DNA of 64,000 nucleotides from Streptomyces tuirus. Lineage in GTDB: Bacteria > Actinomycetota > Actinomycetes > Streptomycetales > Streptomycetaceae. Position 1 is the first letter of the stretch. Every line of letters starts with the position of its first letter. The position numbers and the translations under genes are program-made. The DNA lies in contig JAGTPG010000002.1 in the NCBI GenBank assembly GCA_018195615.1, forward strand, positions 4,085,501 to 4,149,500. Direction: 5' to 3'. The notes under the pieces are model-generated. The model made no database searches. It had not been told where the DNA came from and saw only the letters and a list, made by a program, of their open reading frames with translations. Shown here piece by piece: positions 55,216 through 63,456 of the stretch.

Positions 55216-55652
55216 GCCCCGCACCGACCCGGATCACGCCGACCGCCGCCGGACGGCGTGCCTTCCTGGACTACCTCATCTCGCTCAGCACCGCGAACAC
55301 CGAACGGTTCCCCCTCTTCTTCACCGACGACATCGAGCTGACGATGCCCTCCGTGGGCGTGCTGCGCGGACTGGACGCCGTGGCCGCGTTCTACGGGAAG
55401 ATGTTCCAGGCCGTCCGAGAGAACGTCACCGCGCACGCGGTGATCATCGACGAGCACGGCATCGCGCTGGAGGCAACCACGCGCCTCACGGCCGTCGTGG
55501 ACGCGCCGGACTTCTCCGTGCCCCTGAGGCAGGGCGAGAGTGTCGAGAGCGACTACTTCATCCACTACCGCCTGCATGACGGGCGCATCAACCGCATCGA
55601 CCTGGCACCCCGCGGCGAGTTGCGGGGACCTTTCGTCGCGGAGTCGGCATGA
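55212..55652 (+). CDS. NTF2-like/SnoaL-fold protein
   Basis: 146 aa, GTG at 55212 overlapping the preceding stop. FPLFFTDDIELTMPSVGVLR, GLDAVAAFYGKMFQAV and HYRLHDGRINRIDLAPRGEL describe an NTF2-fold domain of SnoaL type. Coupled upstream to another NTF2-like gene and downstream (4-base overlap) to a broken CocE hydrolase. Small-molecule target unknown. Confidence 0.8.
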   Translation: MSPAPTRITPTAAGRRAFLDYLISLSTANTERFPLFFTDDIELTMPSVGVLRGLDAVAAFYGKMFQAVRENVTAHAVIIDEHGIALEATTRLTAVVDAPDFSVPLRQGESVESDYFIHYRLHDGRINRIDLAPRGELRGPFVAESA

Positions 55653-56360
55653 CCGACTACCTGTTCCGCGCACCGCTGTCGACGCCGGAGTCGCGGGCCG
55701 GCACCCGCCGCGACCGCGGGTCGAACGGCGCAAGGGCATGCTCATCGAGCGTGACATCGCCGTCGGGGTCTCACCGGGTGTACACGTCTACGTCGACGTG
55801 TACCGGCCGGACAACGAGGAACCCGCGGCCCCCCTGATCAGCTGATCGCCGTACGGCAAGCACAACCCGGCGCCGATCGGGGTCATCTACCCGGCCAGCG
55901 GCGTCCGGCCCGAGGACACCTCACAGATCACCACCTTCGAGGCCCCCGACCCGCAGTATTGGGTGCCGCACGGCTACGCGATCGTGTTGGCCGACATCCC
56001 CGGTACGTGGTACTCCGAAGGCCGCGCCGCGTACTGGTCGCCACAGGAGGCCGAGCAGTACGCGGCGCTGATCGAATGGGCCGGCACCCGGCCATGGAGC
56101 ACCGGGAAGGTCGGCCTGTCCGGAGTCTCCTACCTGACCGTGTCGCAGTGGCGGGTCGCCGAGCTCAATCCCCGCACCTGGCCGCGATCAACCCGCGGGA
56201 AGGCTGGACGGACACCTATCGCGAGGTGGTCCGGCACGGTGGCATCCCCGAAACCTGGTTCTGGCCCTACATCCAGGGCCGCTGGGGGGCGAGCACCACC
56301 CAGATCGAGGATCTGCCGAGATCCTCCGCGCGATCGCCGGGCACACCCACTGACAGTGAC
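55649..56360 (+). pseudogene. CocE/NonD hydrolase remnant with internal stop
   Basis: Starts MTDYLFRAPLSTPESRAGT, shifts frame near 55720 to ERRKGMLIERDIAVGVSPGV, reaches a TGA at 55843-55845 where Trp is expected (before SPYGKHNPAP), and continues HGYAIVLADIPGTWYSEG, the nucleophile region VGLSGVSYLTVSQW and, after a base missing in CCCC 56170-56173, HLAAINPREGWTDTYREV. It stops after about 240 codons at AIAGHTH; the C-terminal domain is gone. Confidence 0.7.
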
Positions 56361-56393
56361 AAACGGACTTCGCCAGCACCGAAGCCGCAGCTC

Positions 56394-56822
56394 CTACAGC
56401 TGCTGCTCCCACGGATTGACCACCAGAGCCCCGGTTCGGGCCATGTGCTTGATGTTGCGTGTCGCCACCGTCCAGCCGTTGGCCAGGGCGGTGGCGGCGA
56501 TCAGGGCGTCCGGTGGGTCGATGCTGGTGCCAGCGGCCTTGAGCGTCCTGTGGATGGTGAGGTAGGCGGCGGCTTCCGGTTCGCCGATCGGTGCGATGCG
56601 GTCACGGAATTCTTGCCGTACTGCAGCGAGGGCTTGTGCGTAGCGGGCTCGCCTTACGGGGTCCGGGGCGGCGGCAACGCCGGCCTCGATCTCGGCCACA
56701 GTGATCCCGCTCAGGAAGCGGTTAGGGCGGGCCGTGGACCGAAACCAGGCCAGAACGCGCGGGTCGGGCTTCGCCCGGGTCGTGAGCTCGGCGACGACAT
56801 TGGTGTCGAACAGGTAGATCAC
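56394..56822 (-). CDS. vapC: PIN-domain ribonuclease toxin (VapC/FitB type)
   Basis: 142 aa, ATG at 56822 overlapping the antitoxin stop (ATGA). PIN acidic residues are visible: Asp in MIYLFDTNVVAEL, Glu in ITVAEIEAGV, Asp in IDPPDALIAATALANG; TRNIKHMARTG is the C-terminal motif common in FitB-like toxins. It would cleave RNA when released from its partner. Confidence 0.88.
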   Translation of the reverse strand: MIYLFDTNVVAELTTRAKPDPRVLAWFRSTARPNRFLSGITVAEIEAGVAAAPDPVRRARYAQALAAVRQEFRDRIAPIGEPEAAAYLTIHRTLKAAGTSIDPPDALIAATALANGWTVATRNIKHMARTGALVVNPWEQQL

Positions 56823-57091
56823 TCGGCGTCCGTCTGCGCATCGTAGGAGCGGGCGCCGAACTCCAGACCCTCGAAGGGCCGGGAGAGCAGGAATTCCTCG
56901 AAACCATCGTTACTCAGCGTGACCCAGCGGTGCAGCATCTCAGGCAGCGCCTCGATCTCCGTGTCGGCGAGCTCAGCGTCGAAGTGCCGACGCTGGTCCT
57001 CAGGCAGGGACTCCCGGATGTCTCGGATGGTCCGCAGCGGATGCGACGACGGGCGCGGCGGGTGAGGCACACCGCTCGGAGCTGTGGTCAT
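56819..57091 (-). CDS. vapB: Antitoxin partner of the PIN toxin
   Basis: 90 aa from the ATG at 57091, which has GGAGGGG six bases upstream; a second ATG two codons earlier is too close to the site. Acidic and helical (IRESLPEDQRRHFDAELADT), with no clear ribbon-helix-helix; similar proteins precede PIN toxins in Streptomyces. Function assigned from its translational coupling to vapC. Confidence 0.7.
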   Translation of the reverse strand: MTTAPSGVPHPPRPSSHPLRTIRDIRESLPEDQRRHFDAELADTEIEALPEMLHRWVTLSNDGFEEFLLSRPFEGLEFGARSYDAQTDAE

Positions 57092-57412
57092 CGGCATCCC
57101 CTCCGCGTGCATCGGGCTGCGTACTGCTGCTGGTCCCAGATTACGGGTTTCCGCCTGCCCGCTCACAACCTTGGGACGAGAGCGGGGCATCCGTCATGCC
57201 TGGCCGCCGAGCGACAGCCGCAGTTCTTCGGCGTGCCCCTGGTCGCCCTCCTCAGCCAGTACCGCCCCCAACCCAGTGGCTGGCCGGAACGGATACGGCA
57301 CACATGAGGCCGGGAATGGCTGAGAACTCGCAAAACCCGTGGAGGGGTGATTTCCCAGCTCAGGCGCACTGGAGGCTACGTTTACGCAGGTCACAGCATC
57401 GCCCAGAGAAAA
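57092..57412. other. Gene-free region before att copy 2
   Basis: I see no supported gene or structured RNA. It is the right end of element 1. Confidence 0.4.
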
Positions 57413-57455
57413 CTCCTAAAGCGGGTGTCGCAGGTTCGAATCCTGCCGGGGGCAC
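57413..57455 (+). repeat. Attachment site copy 2 (tRNA-Arg 3' end)
   Basis: 43 bp identical to tRNA positions 45474-45516, from the anticodon loop to one base past the discriminator. The 5' half of the tRNA is absent, so this is an att scar, not a gene. Confidence 0.92.
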
Positions 57456-57589
57456 AACGCGTTACCGCTCTGACCTGGGGTTTCTTCCCCAGGGAGTTGT
57501 TCTATCGGCCTCGGACTTCTCGTCCGGGGCCGTTTGCGTGAGCGGTGCGTGAGCGGACGGAGAGTTGATCTCCGAAATTTCTCCCAACG

Positions 57590-57861
57590 GATCAGCATCA
57601 TCCGGCACGGATTCCGGGCCAGGATGCTCCGCGTCATCAGGCTCTGGCTCCGGCTGGGGAGCGGTTCTCGGGGGTGGCGCGGGCGCACGGTACAAGCCGC
57701 GCCGCGGCCTCGGCGATCGCCAGATCCGCCTCGGGAAGCAGGCTGATCGCCAGATCCGCCTCCCCGTGACGGAGGTCGTGGAGCCGGACGGGCGGGAGAC
57801 CGATCTCCTCGTACAGCTCGATGAAGCGCCTGGTGACGTTGACGGAGCGGGGGAGTGTCAT
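57590..57861 (-). pseudogene. Tyrosine integrase remnant (element 2)
   Basis: MTLPRSVNVTRRFIELYEEI and GLPPVRLHDLRHGEADLAI contain the box II HDLRH motif of a tyrosine integrase. A 30-bp unit (57715-57732 and 57745-57762 are its identical cores) is duplicated just after it, and the nucleophile Tyr region is lost. It lies directly beside att copy 2, pointing toward it as in element 1. Confidence 0.7.
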
Positions 57862-58178
57862 GAATCAGGGTCTTACAAGATTTTCGTAGATCCGACGGGC
57901 TGCATGACGTAGTGACGGGCTGTCAGCTTGACTGCCAGGCTGGGGCGTTCGACATCGAGTTGTCGACGTTGCTTTCGCAGTTGGCCGCGGTGGAGATCGG
58001 GCAGGTAGAGGCCAGAGGGGGCTGTCGCGTGTTGCGCCTGACCCGGACGGTTCGGCCCACGCCCCCGATGGCCTCGGCCCGCACGTGGGCCCAGCGCGGG
58101 GGGCCTGCCATCGAGCGTCCACGGCGGCGTTTTCCACGTGCGGGGCGAACTGTTGCGACGTCAATGGCCTTCCGTGAC
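57862..58178. other. No recognisable gene
   Basis: A minus-strand frame of 99 codons is open here but Ser/Pro/Arg-rich with no similarity I recognise. No regulatory structure was identified. Confidence 0.4.
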
Positions 58179-59030
58179 CTACAGCCCTTGACGACCGGCC
58201 TCCGAGTGCCCGGTCCGACTCAGCCGTTCGGTCAGAAAGTCGAGGATCTCGTCTCTGGCCCTCAGCGTGGGATGTCCGTCCTCGTCCACGAGGTGGGCGG
58301 TAACCACACTGTGGGGGGACCCCACCACTTCACGGAAGAACGGGGGCGGGTTCGTGTTCGCGGAACCACCTGGAAGGACACGGCCGTCGAAGGCGTCGCC
58401 GAGTAGGGCTCGGTACGCGGCGAAACGCTGCCCGGTACACCATCGGTCGTTGTCGAAGCGGTAGGCGAGGACCTTTAGTCCGTCCCGGGCAACGCGCTCC
58501 TGGACCGCGTGCGCGTCCTCTTCACTCATCTCCAGTCCGGCGCGATCGTCCAACGGCAGTGACGGATGGTTGACCACCGGCGCGATGACGGCAGGCTCAA
58601 CCGCCATGGTGAGTGCGAAGTTACCCGTGAAGCACAGTCCGATCGCACCGACTCCGGGACCGCCGCACTCGGCGTGGGCTTGGCGCGCCAGGCCACGCAG
58701 CCACGCCACGACAGGGCTGGTACCACCCCCGGCAAAGGCACGGAACTCGGCACTGACACACGCCCGGCGAATAACCTCCTGCCCACCCTCGACCGTGGGA
58801 TGGGCACCGTCGGTCCCGAAGAGCGAGGGAAGGTACACGGTGAAACCCGCATCCCGCACCCACCGCGCCAACCGAAGGACGTCGGGGCTGATACCCGGCA
58901 TCTCCGGCATCAATACGACGGCCGGCCCAGAACCGGCGACATGTACCGTCTTCACCACCTCGGCCACGTCCACCAGCCGGCGGGAGAAGTCCGAGATCGC
59001 GTCGCCAAGACGTCCGTTGGAAGCGGTCAT
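58179..59030 (-). CDS. Dienelactone hydrolase-family protein
   Basis: 283 aa, ATG at 59030. Alpha/beta hydrolase with PAVVLMPEMPGISPD (oxyanion region), the nucleophile Cys in IGLCFTGNFALTMA and VLAYRFDNDRW before the C-terminal His in EDGHPTLRARDEIL. Dienelactone hydrolases open lactones in chlorocatechol routes; here the substrate is unknown. Divergent from a GlxA regulator across 96 bp and cargo of element 2. Confidence 0.85.
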   Translation of the reverse strand: MTASNGRLGDAISDFSRRLVDVAEVVKTVHVAGSGPAVVLMPEMPGISPDVLRLARWVRDAGFTVYLPSLFGTDGAHPTVEGGQEVIRRACVSAEFRAFAGGGTSPVVAWLRGLARQAHAECGGPGVGAIGLCFTGNFALTMAVEPAVIAPVVNHPSLPLDDRAGLEMSEEDAHAVQERVARDGLKVLAYRFDNDRWCTGQRFAAYRALLGDAFDGRVLPGGSANTNPPPFFREVVGSPHSVVTAHLVDEDGHPTLRARDEILDFLTERLSRTGHSEAGRQGL

Positions 59031-59126
59031 GGCGACAGCGTGGACTGATGAACCCGCACAAGGCGATAGGCTGGACCGCCACATAGAGGGGTGATCTCGC
59101 CACAGGCCGGTGGTCAGGAGGCGACT

Positions 59127-60098
59127 ATGAGCGCACTGCGGGTTGGCGTTCTGGCCTACCCGGGCTGCTTCGCGTCCGAGGTGTTCGGCGTGCCCGACCT
59201 GTTGACGATGGCCACGCACGTTGCCGGTCCGGACCGCTCGGGCTACGAGGTGTCGGTCATTTCACCTCGCCGTCGCATCACCGCATCGGGCGGTGCGGCG
59301 TTGGCCGTCAATCCGGTCCGCGAGGTCGACGTTCTTGTCGTGCCGGGATTCGAGCTGGTGCCGGGGCTCGACGTGGACGCGAAACTCACGGCCCTCGCCC
59401 CCGAGATTGCGGCGATCCGCTCACACACCGCTGCGGGTAACGCCGTCGTCTCGGTCTGTGTCGGCGCCTTCTTGCTCGCCGAGGCAGGGCTTCTCGACCG
59501 GCGCCGGGCTACGACGGCGTGGCTTCTCGCCGACGAACTGGCTCAGCGCTGCCCGGAAGCCGACGTCCGCCCCGAACGTCTGGTCGTCACCGACAAGGGT
59601 GTGACGACGACCGCGGCCTTCAGTGCCATGTACGACTTCGCGCTGGAACTGATCCGCCAGCACAGCGGTGCTGACGTGGCACGGGCAACCGCGCGGGTGG
59701 CGCTCCTTGACGACGCACGGTCCTCCCAGACTCCATACGTCGACGCGCGACTTCTTCCGCAGCCCGGAAACGAGTTCTCCCGCCAGGTCATGCGACGCCT
59801 CGACCAGGACCTCGCCGCCCGATACGACCTCGCGGCGTTGGCGGACGCGTTCAGGGTCAGCACTCGGACGCTGTTACGGCGCTTCGCTGACGAGACGGAC
59901 CGGAGTCCTCTTGAGTACCTACAGTCATCGCGCGTCCGCCGTGCCCGCCACCTGCTTGAGACCACGGATCGAACCGTCGCCAGCATCTCCGCCACGGTCG
60001 GATACAAGGACCCCGGGACCTTCGCCGCTCTCTTCGCCAAGCACACCGGACAACGCCCAAGGGACTACCGCGCGACCTTCCGGCGTGGTGCCAACTGA
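59127..60098 (+). CDS. GlxA-family AraC-type transcriptional regulator
   Basis: 323 aa, ATG at 59127 with CAGGAGG upstream. N-terminal DJ-1/PfpI-like domain (LRVGVLAYPGCFASEVFG, with the elbow region VVSVCVGAFLLAEAGLL) and a C-terminal AraC DNA-binding domain: LAALADAFRVSTRTLLRRFA and ISATVGYKDPGTFAALFAKH. Divergent from the dienelactone hydrolase, which it probably controls. Confidence 0.9.
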   Translation: MSALRVGVLAYPGCFASEVFGVPDLLTMATHVAGPDRSGYEVSVISPRRRITASGGAALAVNPVREVDVLVVPGFELVPGLDVDAKLTALAPEIAAIRSHTAAGNAVVSVCVGAFLLAEAGLLDRRRATTAWLLADELAQRCPEADVRPERLVVTDKGVTTTAAFSAMYDFALELIRQHSGADVARATARVALLDDARSSQTPYVDARLLPQPGNEFSRQVMRRLDQDLAARYDLAALADAFRVSTRTLLRRFADETDRSPLEYLQSSRVRRARHLLETTDRTVASISATVGYKDPGTFAALFAKHTGQRPRDYRATFRRGAN

Positions 60099-60315
60099 TC
60101 GCGGCCATCCCCTGGTGCGAGATTCGCCAGCACAGCAGGTCGGATCTCCCCAGTTTCGGCTTCCGTCCGCAGGCTCCGTGCGTGCGCGATGCGTGAGCGG
60201 ACTGCCCGACACAGGGCGGCACGAGCCGGATCAAGTGGCTCGCCACGCGGCTCTGACCAGGGAAAACAGCACCGCGCGACAGCGCCATGCACCCCCCGGC
60301 AAGGATCCAATCCCA

Positions 60316-60358
60316 CTCCTAAAGCGGGTGTCGCAGGTTCGAATCCTGCCGGGGGCGC
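60316..60358 (+). repeat. Attachment site copy 3 (tRNA-Arg 3' end)
   Basis: 43 bp with one mismatch to the tRNA end (GGGGGCGC instead of GGGGGCAC). No 5' tRNA half precedes it. Confidence 0.9.
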
Positions 60359-60364
60359 AGAGAG

Positions 60365-60404
60365 AAGGGCCAGCTCAGGAGGGTTTCCTCCCGGGCTGGC
60401 CTTC
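60365..60404 (+). terminator. Hairpin after att copy 3
   Basis: AAGGGCCAGC...GCTGGCCTT with an inner GGAGGG/CCTCCC pair forms a strong hairpin eight bases after the att core, the position a tRNA terminator would occupy. Confidence 0.5.
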
Positions 60405-60489
60405 AGCATGTGCGACGCGATGCCACACGCGTGCCATCGAATCCACATGGAGGCCGAGGCCGGGCATGGGAGCAGGCCTCTGTCGATCA

Positions 60490-60765
60490 TCACGCCGTCT
60501 GCGCGACGGTGCGGTCACGCCGTGCCTGCCGATACTCCGCATAGAGCCGGTCACCGATTTGGCACGGGTTGTCGGCCTTGCCGTTCTCGTCCACAGCACG
60601 GCACTCCTCGCACCCCGGAAAGTGCAGCAGCATGCGCAGATACGCGGCTCGCTCCGGGCCGTTGGGGCACTGGTGGTCCGGGTTCTCGTAGTGGACACAC
60701 AGGGCACTTACGGACCGCGCCAGCCGTTGTGCGTGGGCGATGCGGGCAGAGATGCAGCGACCGGA
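60490..60765 (-). pseudogene. Cys/His-containing small element protein, 5'-truncated
   Basis: RIAHAQRLARSVSALCVHYE, NPDHQCPNGPERAAYLRMLL and HFPGCEECRAVDENGKADNP have several Cys and His that could bind zinc. No start codon is convincing before the frame runs into the antisense of the regulator remnant at 60787. Unrecognised family. Confidence 0.4.
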
Positions 60766-60786
60766 CTCGGCGTTCAGTCGCAACCG

Positions 60787-60981
60787 TGCCTCCCCGAGAC
60801 AGAAGGCCTTTACCGTGTGGATGACCAACTGCTGGTGAACGCCCACGTCTTCGGCGTGAACGCCTACAGCGCTCCGGTGTGGCATCTGCGCCGGAACGGC
60901 CACGGTGGCATGTTCGACACCTACGCGGACAGCTTCAACGCCGTTTGGGAAACCGCCCATCCCGTGGAGGAGACCCAGTGA
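60787..60981 (+). pseudogene. DUF5919/XRE regulator C-terminal remnant
   Basis: YRVDDQLLVNAHVFGVNAYS, APVWHLRRNGHGGMFDTYAD and SFNAVWE are the end of an XRE-type regulator (DUF5919) that often precedes a NUDIX gene in Streptomyces. Only 64 codons remain. Its TGA overlaps the NUDIX GTG (GTGA). Confidence 0.6.
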
Positions 60982-61448
60982 CTCGGACCGAGTACTACGA
61001 CGACCCCAACGCCCCGAAGCCGAACAGCCTCGTGGTCGCGGCCTCGGCCGTCATCACGGACGACCAAGGCCGCATCCTCCTCCAACGCCGCCGGGACAAC
61101 GACCTCTGGGCACTGCCCGGCGGAGGCATGAACATGGACGACTCACTGCCGGGCTGCGCCGTACGGGAGGTCAAGGAGGAGACGGGCTACGACGTCGAGA
61201 TCACAGGACTGATCGGCACCTACACGGACCCTCGGCACGTCATCGCCTACACCGACGGCGAGGTACGCCGCCAGTTCAACGTCTGCTTCCGCGCCCGCAT
61301 CCTGGGCGGGGAACTGACCGTCTCCGACGAATCCATAGAGGTACGGTTCGTCGCTCCCGCAGACCTGGACGCACTGCCCATGCACCATACGCAGCGACTG
61401 AGACTCCGCCACTACCTCGAAACCCGCCCGCTGCCCTACTTGGGCTAG
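60978..61448 (+). CDS. NUDIX hydrolase
   Basis: 156 aa, GTG at 60978 preceded by GGAGGAG. The NUDIX box is complete: GGGMNMDDSLPGCAVREVKE followed by ETGYDVEITG. Flanking strands VVAASAVITDDQGRILLQRR and DLWALPGGG are typical. It hydrolyses nucleoside-diphosphate-linked substrates. Its coupled upstream regulator is truncated. Confidence 0.92.
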   Translation: MTRTEYYDDPNAPKPNSLVVAASAVITDDQGRILLQRRRDNDLWALPGGGMNMDDSLPGCAVREVKEETGYDVEITGLIGTYTDPRHVIAYTDGEVRRQFNVCFRARILGGELTVSDESIEVRFVAPADLDALPMHHTQRLRLRHYLETRPLPYLG

Positions 61449-61542
61449 AGCATCCTCCGCCGGCTGCCCAAGCCCCGTGTCGCAGGTGTCTAGCTTCAGA
61501 TGAGGCTTGACGAATGTGTGTCGGTTGATGCTTTCCGGTTCC

Positions 61543-61791
61543 TAGCCTGTCGTGCGGTTCTTCGTGCCGTAGGCCTTGAAGCGCGTCACCTCCTTGCTGG
61601 TGGTGCGGGGGACCGTCCGTAGGCGGTGTCCGTCATGGTCGAAGACGTGCAGGGTGGTGTCGGTGACCTCGACGCTGAACACCGTGCGAGCGTGCGCCAT
61701 GCCGGGCCGCGACCTCCGTCTTCGACGCTCCAGCAGCCACTTCCATGACCGCGTGATAGCGCTGCTCGACCACGCTCAGCTCCACTAACAC
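61543..61791 (-). mobile_element. IS481-like transposase with large internal deletion
   Basis: GTG at 61791 begins VLVELSVVEQRYHAVMEVAA, GASKTEVAARHGA, the N-terminal helix-turn-helix. It joins directly, in a shifted frame, to VEVTDTTLHVFDHDGHRL, RTVPRTTSKEVTRFKAYGTK, the transposase's C-terminus, ending at a TAG (61543-61545). The DDE core is missing. This is a MITE-like internal deletion derivative. Confidence 0.65.
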
Positions 61792-62275
61792 CGGCCTCGG
61801 CCCCCTCCGCGAAAGCCCTCACGGACAGCAAAGCCGAGGACGGAACCGTCAAGCATCAAGTGACGTCAACACGTCAAGCATCAAACGAAGTAGGACAGTA
61901 GGCCCCAGCGCAAGCTGTTGCAGGGTTCTCTACCTCATCAAGCCCCGGCTGCGCTCCGCTCCGCTCCGGGCGCCGCTCCTGCCTTCGGCTCGCTACGCCC
62001 GGGCTGCGCCGACGCGCGCCCACGTGTGGGACGGGCCGGTGACCATAAGTCGAGAACCGCGGAGCGCGGCAACGCTCAAAGCATGCCTCCGGCGGGGGCG
62101 CTCAGGCTCCGAGATGGCGGGGGCGTCCTCTGCGCGTGCCGGCGGATTCGTGGGGTGCGCGGGGAGCTCCCATCCCGTCTGCCATCGACCCAGGCAGAGC
62201 CGAGCAGACGCGGCCCAGGGCGTCAAGGTCGTTCGTACAGTGGCGTGAGGCACCCGTGTAAGTAGGCTCGTGTCC
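61792..62275. other. Gene-free region
   Basis: Holds two direct copies of CGTCAAGCATCAA about 29 bp apart (61848 and 61877) and a run of GCTCCGCTCCG-type repeats near 61950. No coding sequence is supported. Confidence 0.45.
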
Positions 62276-62620
62276 ATGGATGCGTTCTTACCGTTCCTGA
62301 TCTCGACCGGAGTACTTGCCGCAGTCCTGGGCTTCTTTGTGTGGCTGGCCTTACGCATTCGTCGCCGGGGCCTTGCAGGCGGAGCCATGAGTGCGGCCCT
62401 GGCCTCCTATGAGGAGGCGTTCCGTGTCACTGCCCACGAATCTCACGTTGAGATCCGGGCTCAAGCAGAACGCAAGGCGCCGATCCTGTCGCCTGACGAT
62501 CACTGGGGCCGCAGCCCGTACGAAGTCAGTCAGACAGACGCAGAGGATCATCGACTGCGTCCTCGACGCTCACGACGAGGTATAGGCCGCTGGGTCGATC
62601 GACTGAGGCACGGTCGCTAA
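62276..62620 (+). CDS. Small membrane-anchored hypothetical protein
   Basis: 114 aa, ATG at 62276. One N-terminal helix (FLPFLISTGVLAAVLGFFVW) with a basic stop-transfer RIRRRG, then a charged cytoplasmic region. Four bases before the next gene; the pair is probably element 3 cargo. No family assigned. Confidence 0.6.
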   Translation: MDAFLPFLISTGVLAAVLGFFVWLALRIRRRGLAGGAMSAALASYEEAFRVTAHESHVEIRAQAERKAPILSPDDHWGRSPYEVSQTDAEDHRLRPRRSRRGIGRWVDRLRHGR

Positions 62621-62623
62621 CCG

Positions 62624-62932
62624 ATGGACACGGTGTTCTTGGTCGCAGGAGTAGTCGTTGCGCTGGGCGTGGCCGTGTTCCTGACAGATCGGGTTCTGCT
62701 GGCCATGGAGTCTCGGGGCTGGATCTACTGGCGCAAGACCAAAGGCCTGTCATCCATCGGCGTCGACCTCATACAGGAGGGCGACCCCGGGGCCCAGGCA
62801 ATCAAACGCGCCATGGAACAGGAACGCGTACGCAAGAACGTCAGGCCAGCCGAAGACCCGCCCTTCCAGGTGGACCTGGACGCTGGCGCGGTGCACATTC
62901 GACGCACTGGACACGATGGGAAAGAGTCTTAG
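62624..62932 (+). CDS. Small membrane-anchored hypothetical protein
   Basis: 102 aa, ATG at 62624. N-terminal helix VFLVAGVVVALGVAVFLTD, then WIYWRKTKGLSSIGVDLIQE and a charged tail (AIKRAMEQERVRKNV). Likely cotranscribed with the preceding gene. Unrecognised. Confidence 0.6.
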   Translation: MDTVFLVAGVVVALGVAVFLTDRVLLAMESRGWIYWRKTKGLSSIGVDLIQEGDPGAQAIKRAMEQERVRKNVRPAEDPPFQVDLDAGAVHIRRTGHDGKES

Positions 62933-63321
62933 CGCCGGGGTGCCTCGTCGCCTGCTGGCCTTGTGAGCGCCGATTAGGCCTGCGCTGGGCGGGTCCCTAC
63001 TCCAGCCCCCTGCACGGACCGGAGACGGGCACGTGTGCTGGCGGCCATCCTTTCCGCCTCTGACGCCGACGACGGCCGCACTTCAGCCGTTCGCCCAGGT
63101 CAGCGCCCGAACCGTCCGCAAAGGATCGCAGCCGGTTTCAGTATCGCCGGCATCGAGTGGATGGAGTTCACCATCACTGATCGCCACCAGAACCCGCTTG
63201 CTGACAAGGCGATCTGACATCCACGAGTGACATCAATAGCGCCGGATGCCGGCACCCATGCACGGCCTTGCACGTTCGACCCAACCACGCGGTGCCCACT
63301 CCGTACCGCGCTCGGATCGAA
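62933..63321. other. No supported gene before att copy 4
   Basis: A 60-codon plus-strand frame ending at 63217 (IEWMEFTITDRHQNPLADKA) reads coherently and may be the tail of a lost gene, but has no start or family. Confidence 0.35.
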
Positions 63322-63364
63322 CTCCTAACGCGGGTGTTGCCGGTTCGAATCCTGCCAGGGGCAC
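63322..63364 (+). repeat. Attachment site copy 4 (tRNA-Arg 3' end, diverged)
   Basis: 43 bp with four mismatches to the tRNA 3' end. Downstream sequence to the shared AGCACACATATGGCA resembles that after the intact tRNA, so this is probably the outermost, oldest chromosomal junction. Confidence 0.85.
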
Positions 63365-63456
63365 AGAGAAACACCTGGTCAGGGGCCCTGCCGTGGAGCG
63401 GACGGGGGGCTCCTCCGCAGTTTGCAGCACACATATGGCATCCAGTTCCACGTCCG

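Noticed and set aside
57416..57688. Minus-strand frame ending RQDSNLRHPL, and similar frames at 45454 and 60065 reading PPAGFEPATPALG
   Set aside because: These peptides are translations of the tRNA-Arg 3' end and its att copies, a common false gene call.
57413..63364. Three further tRNA genes
   Set aside because: Only the 3' 43 bases are present at each; no D arm or 5' acceptor strand precedes them.
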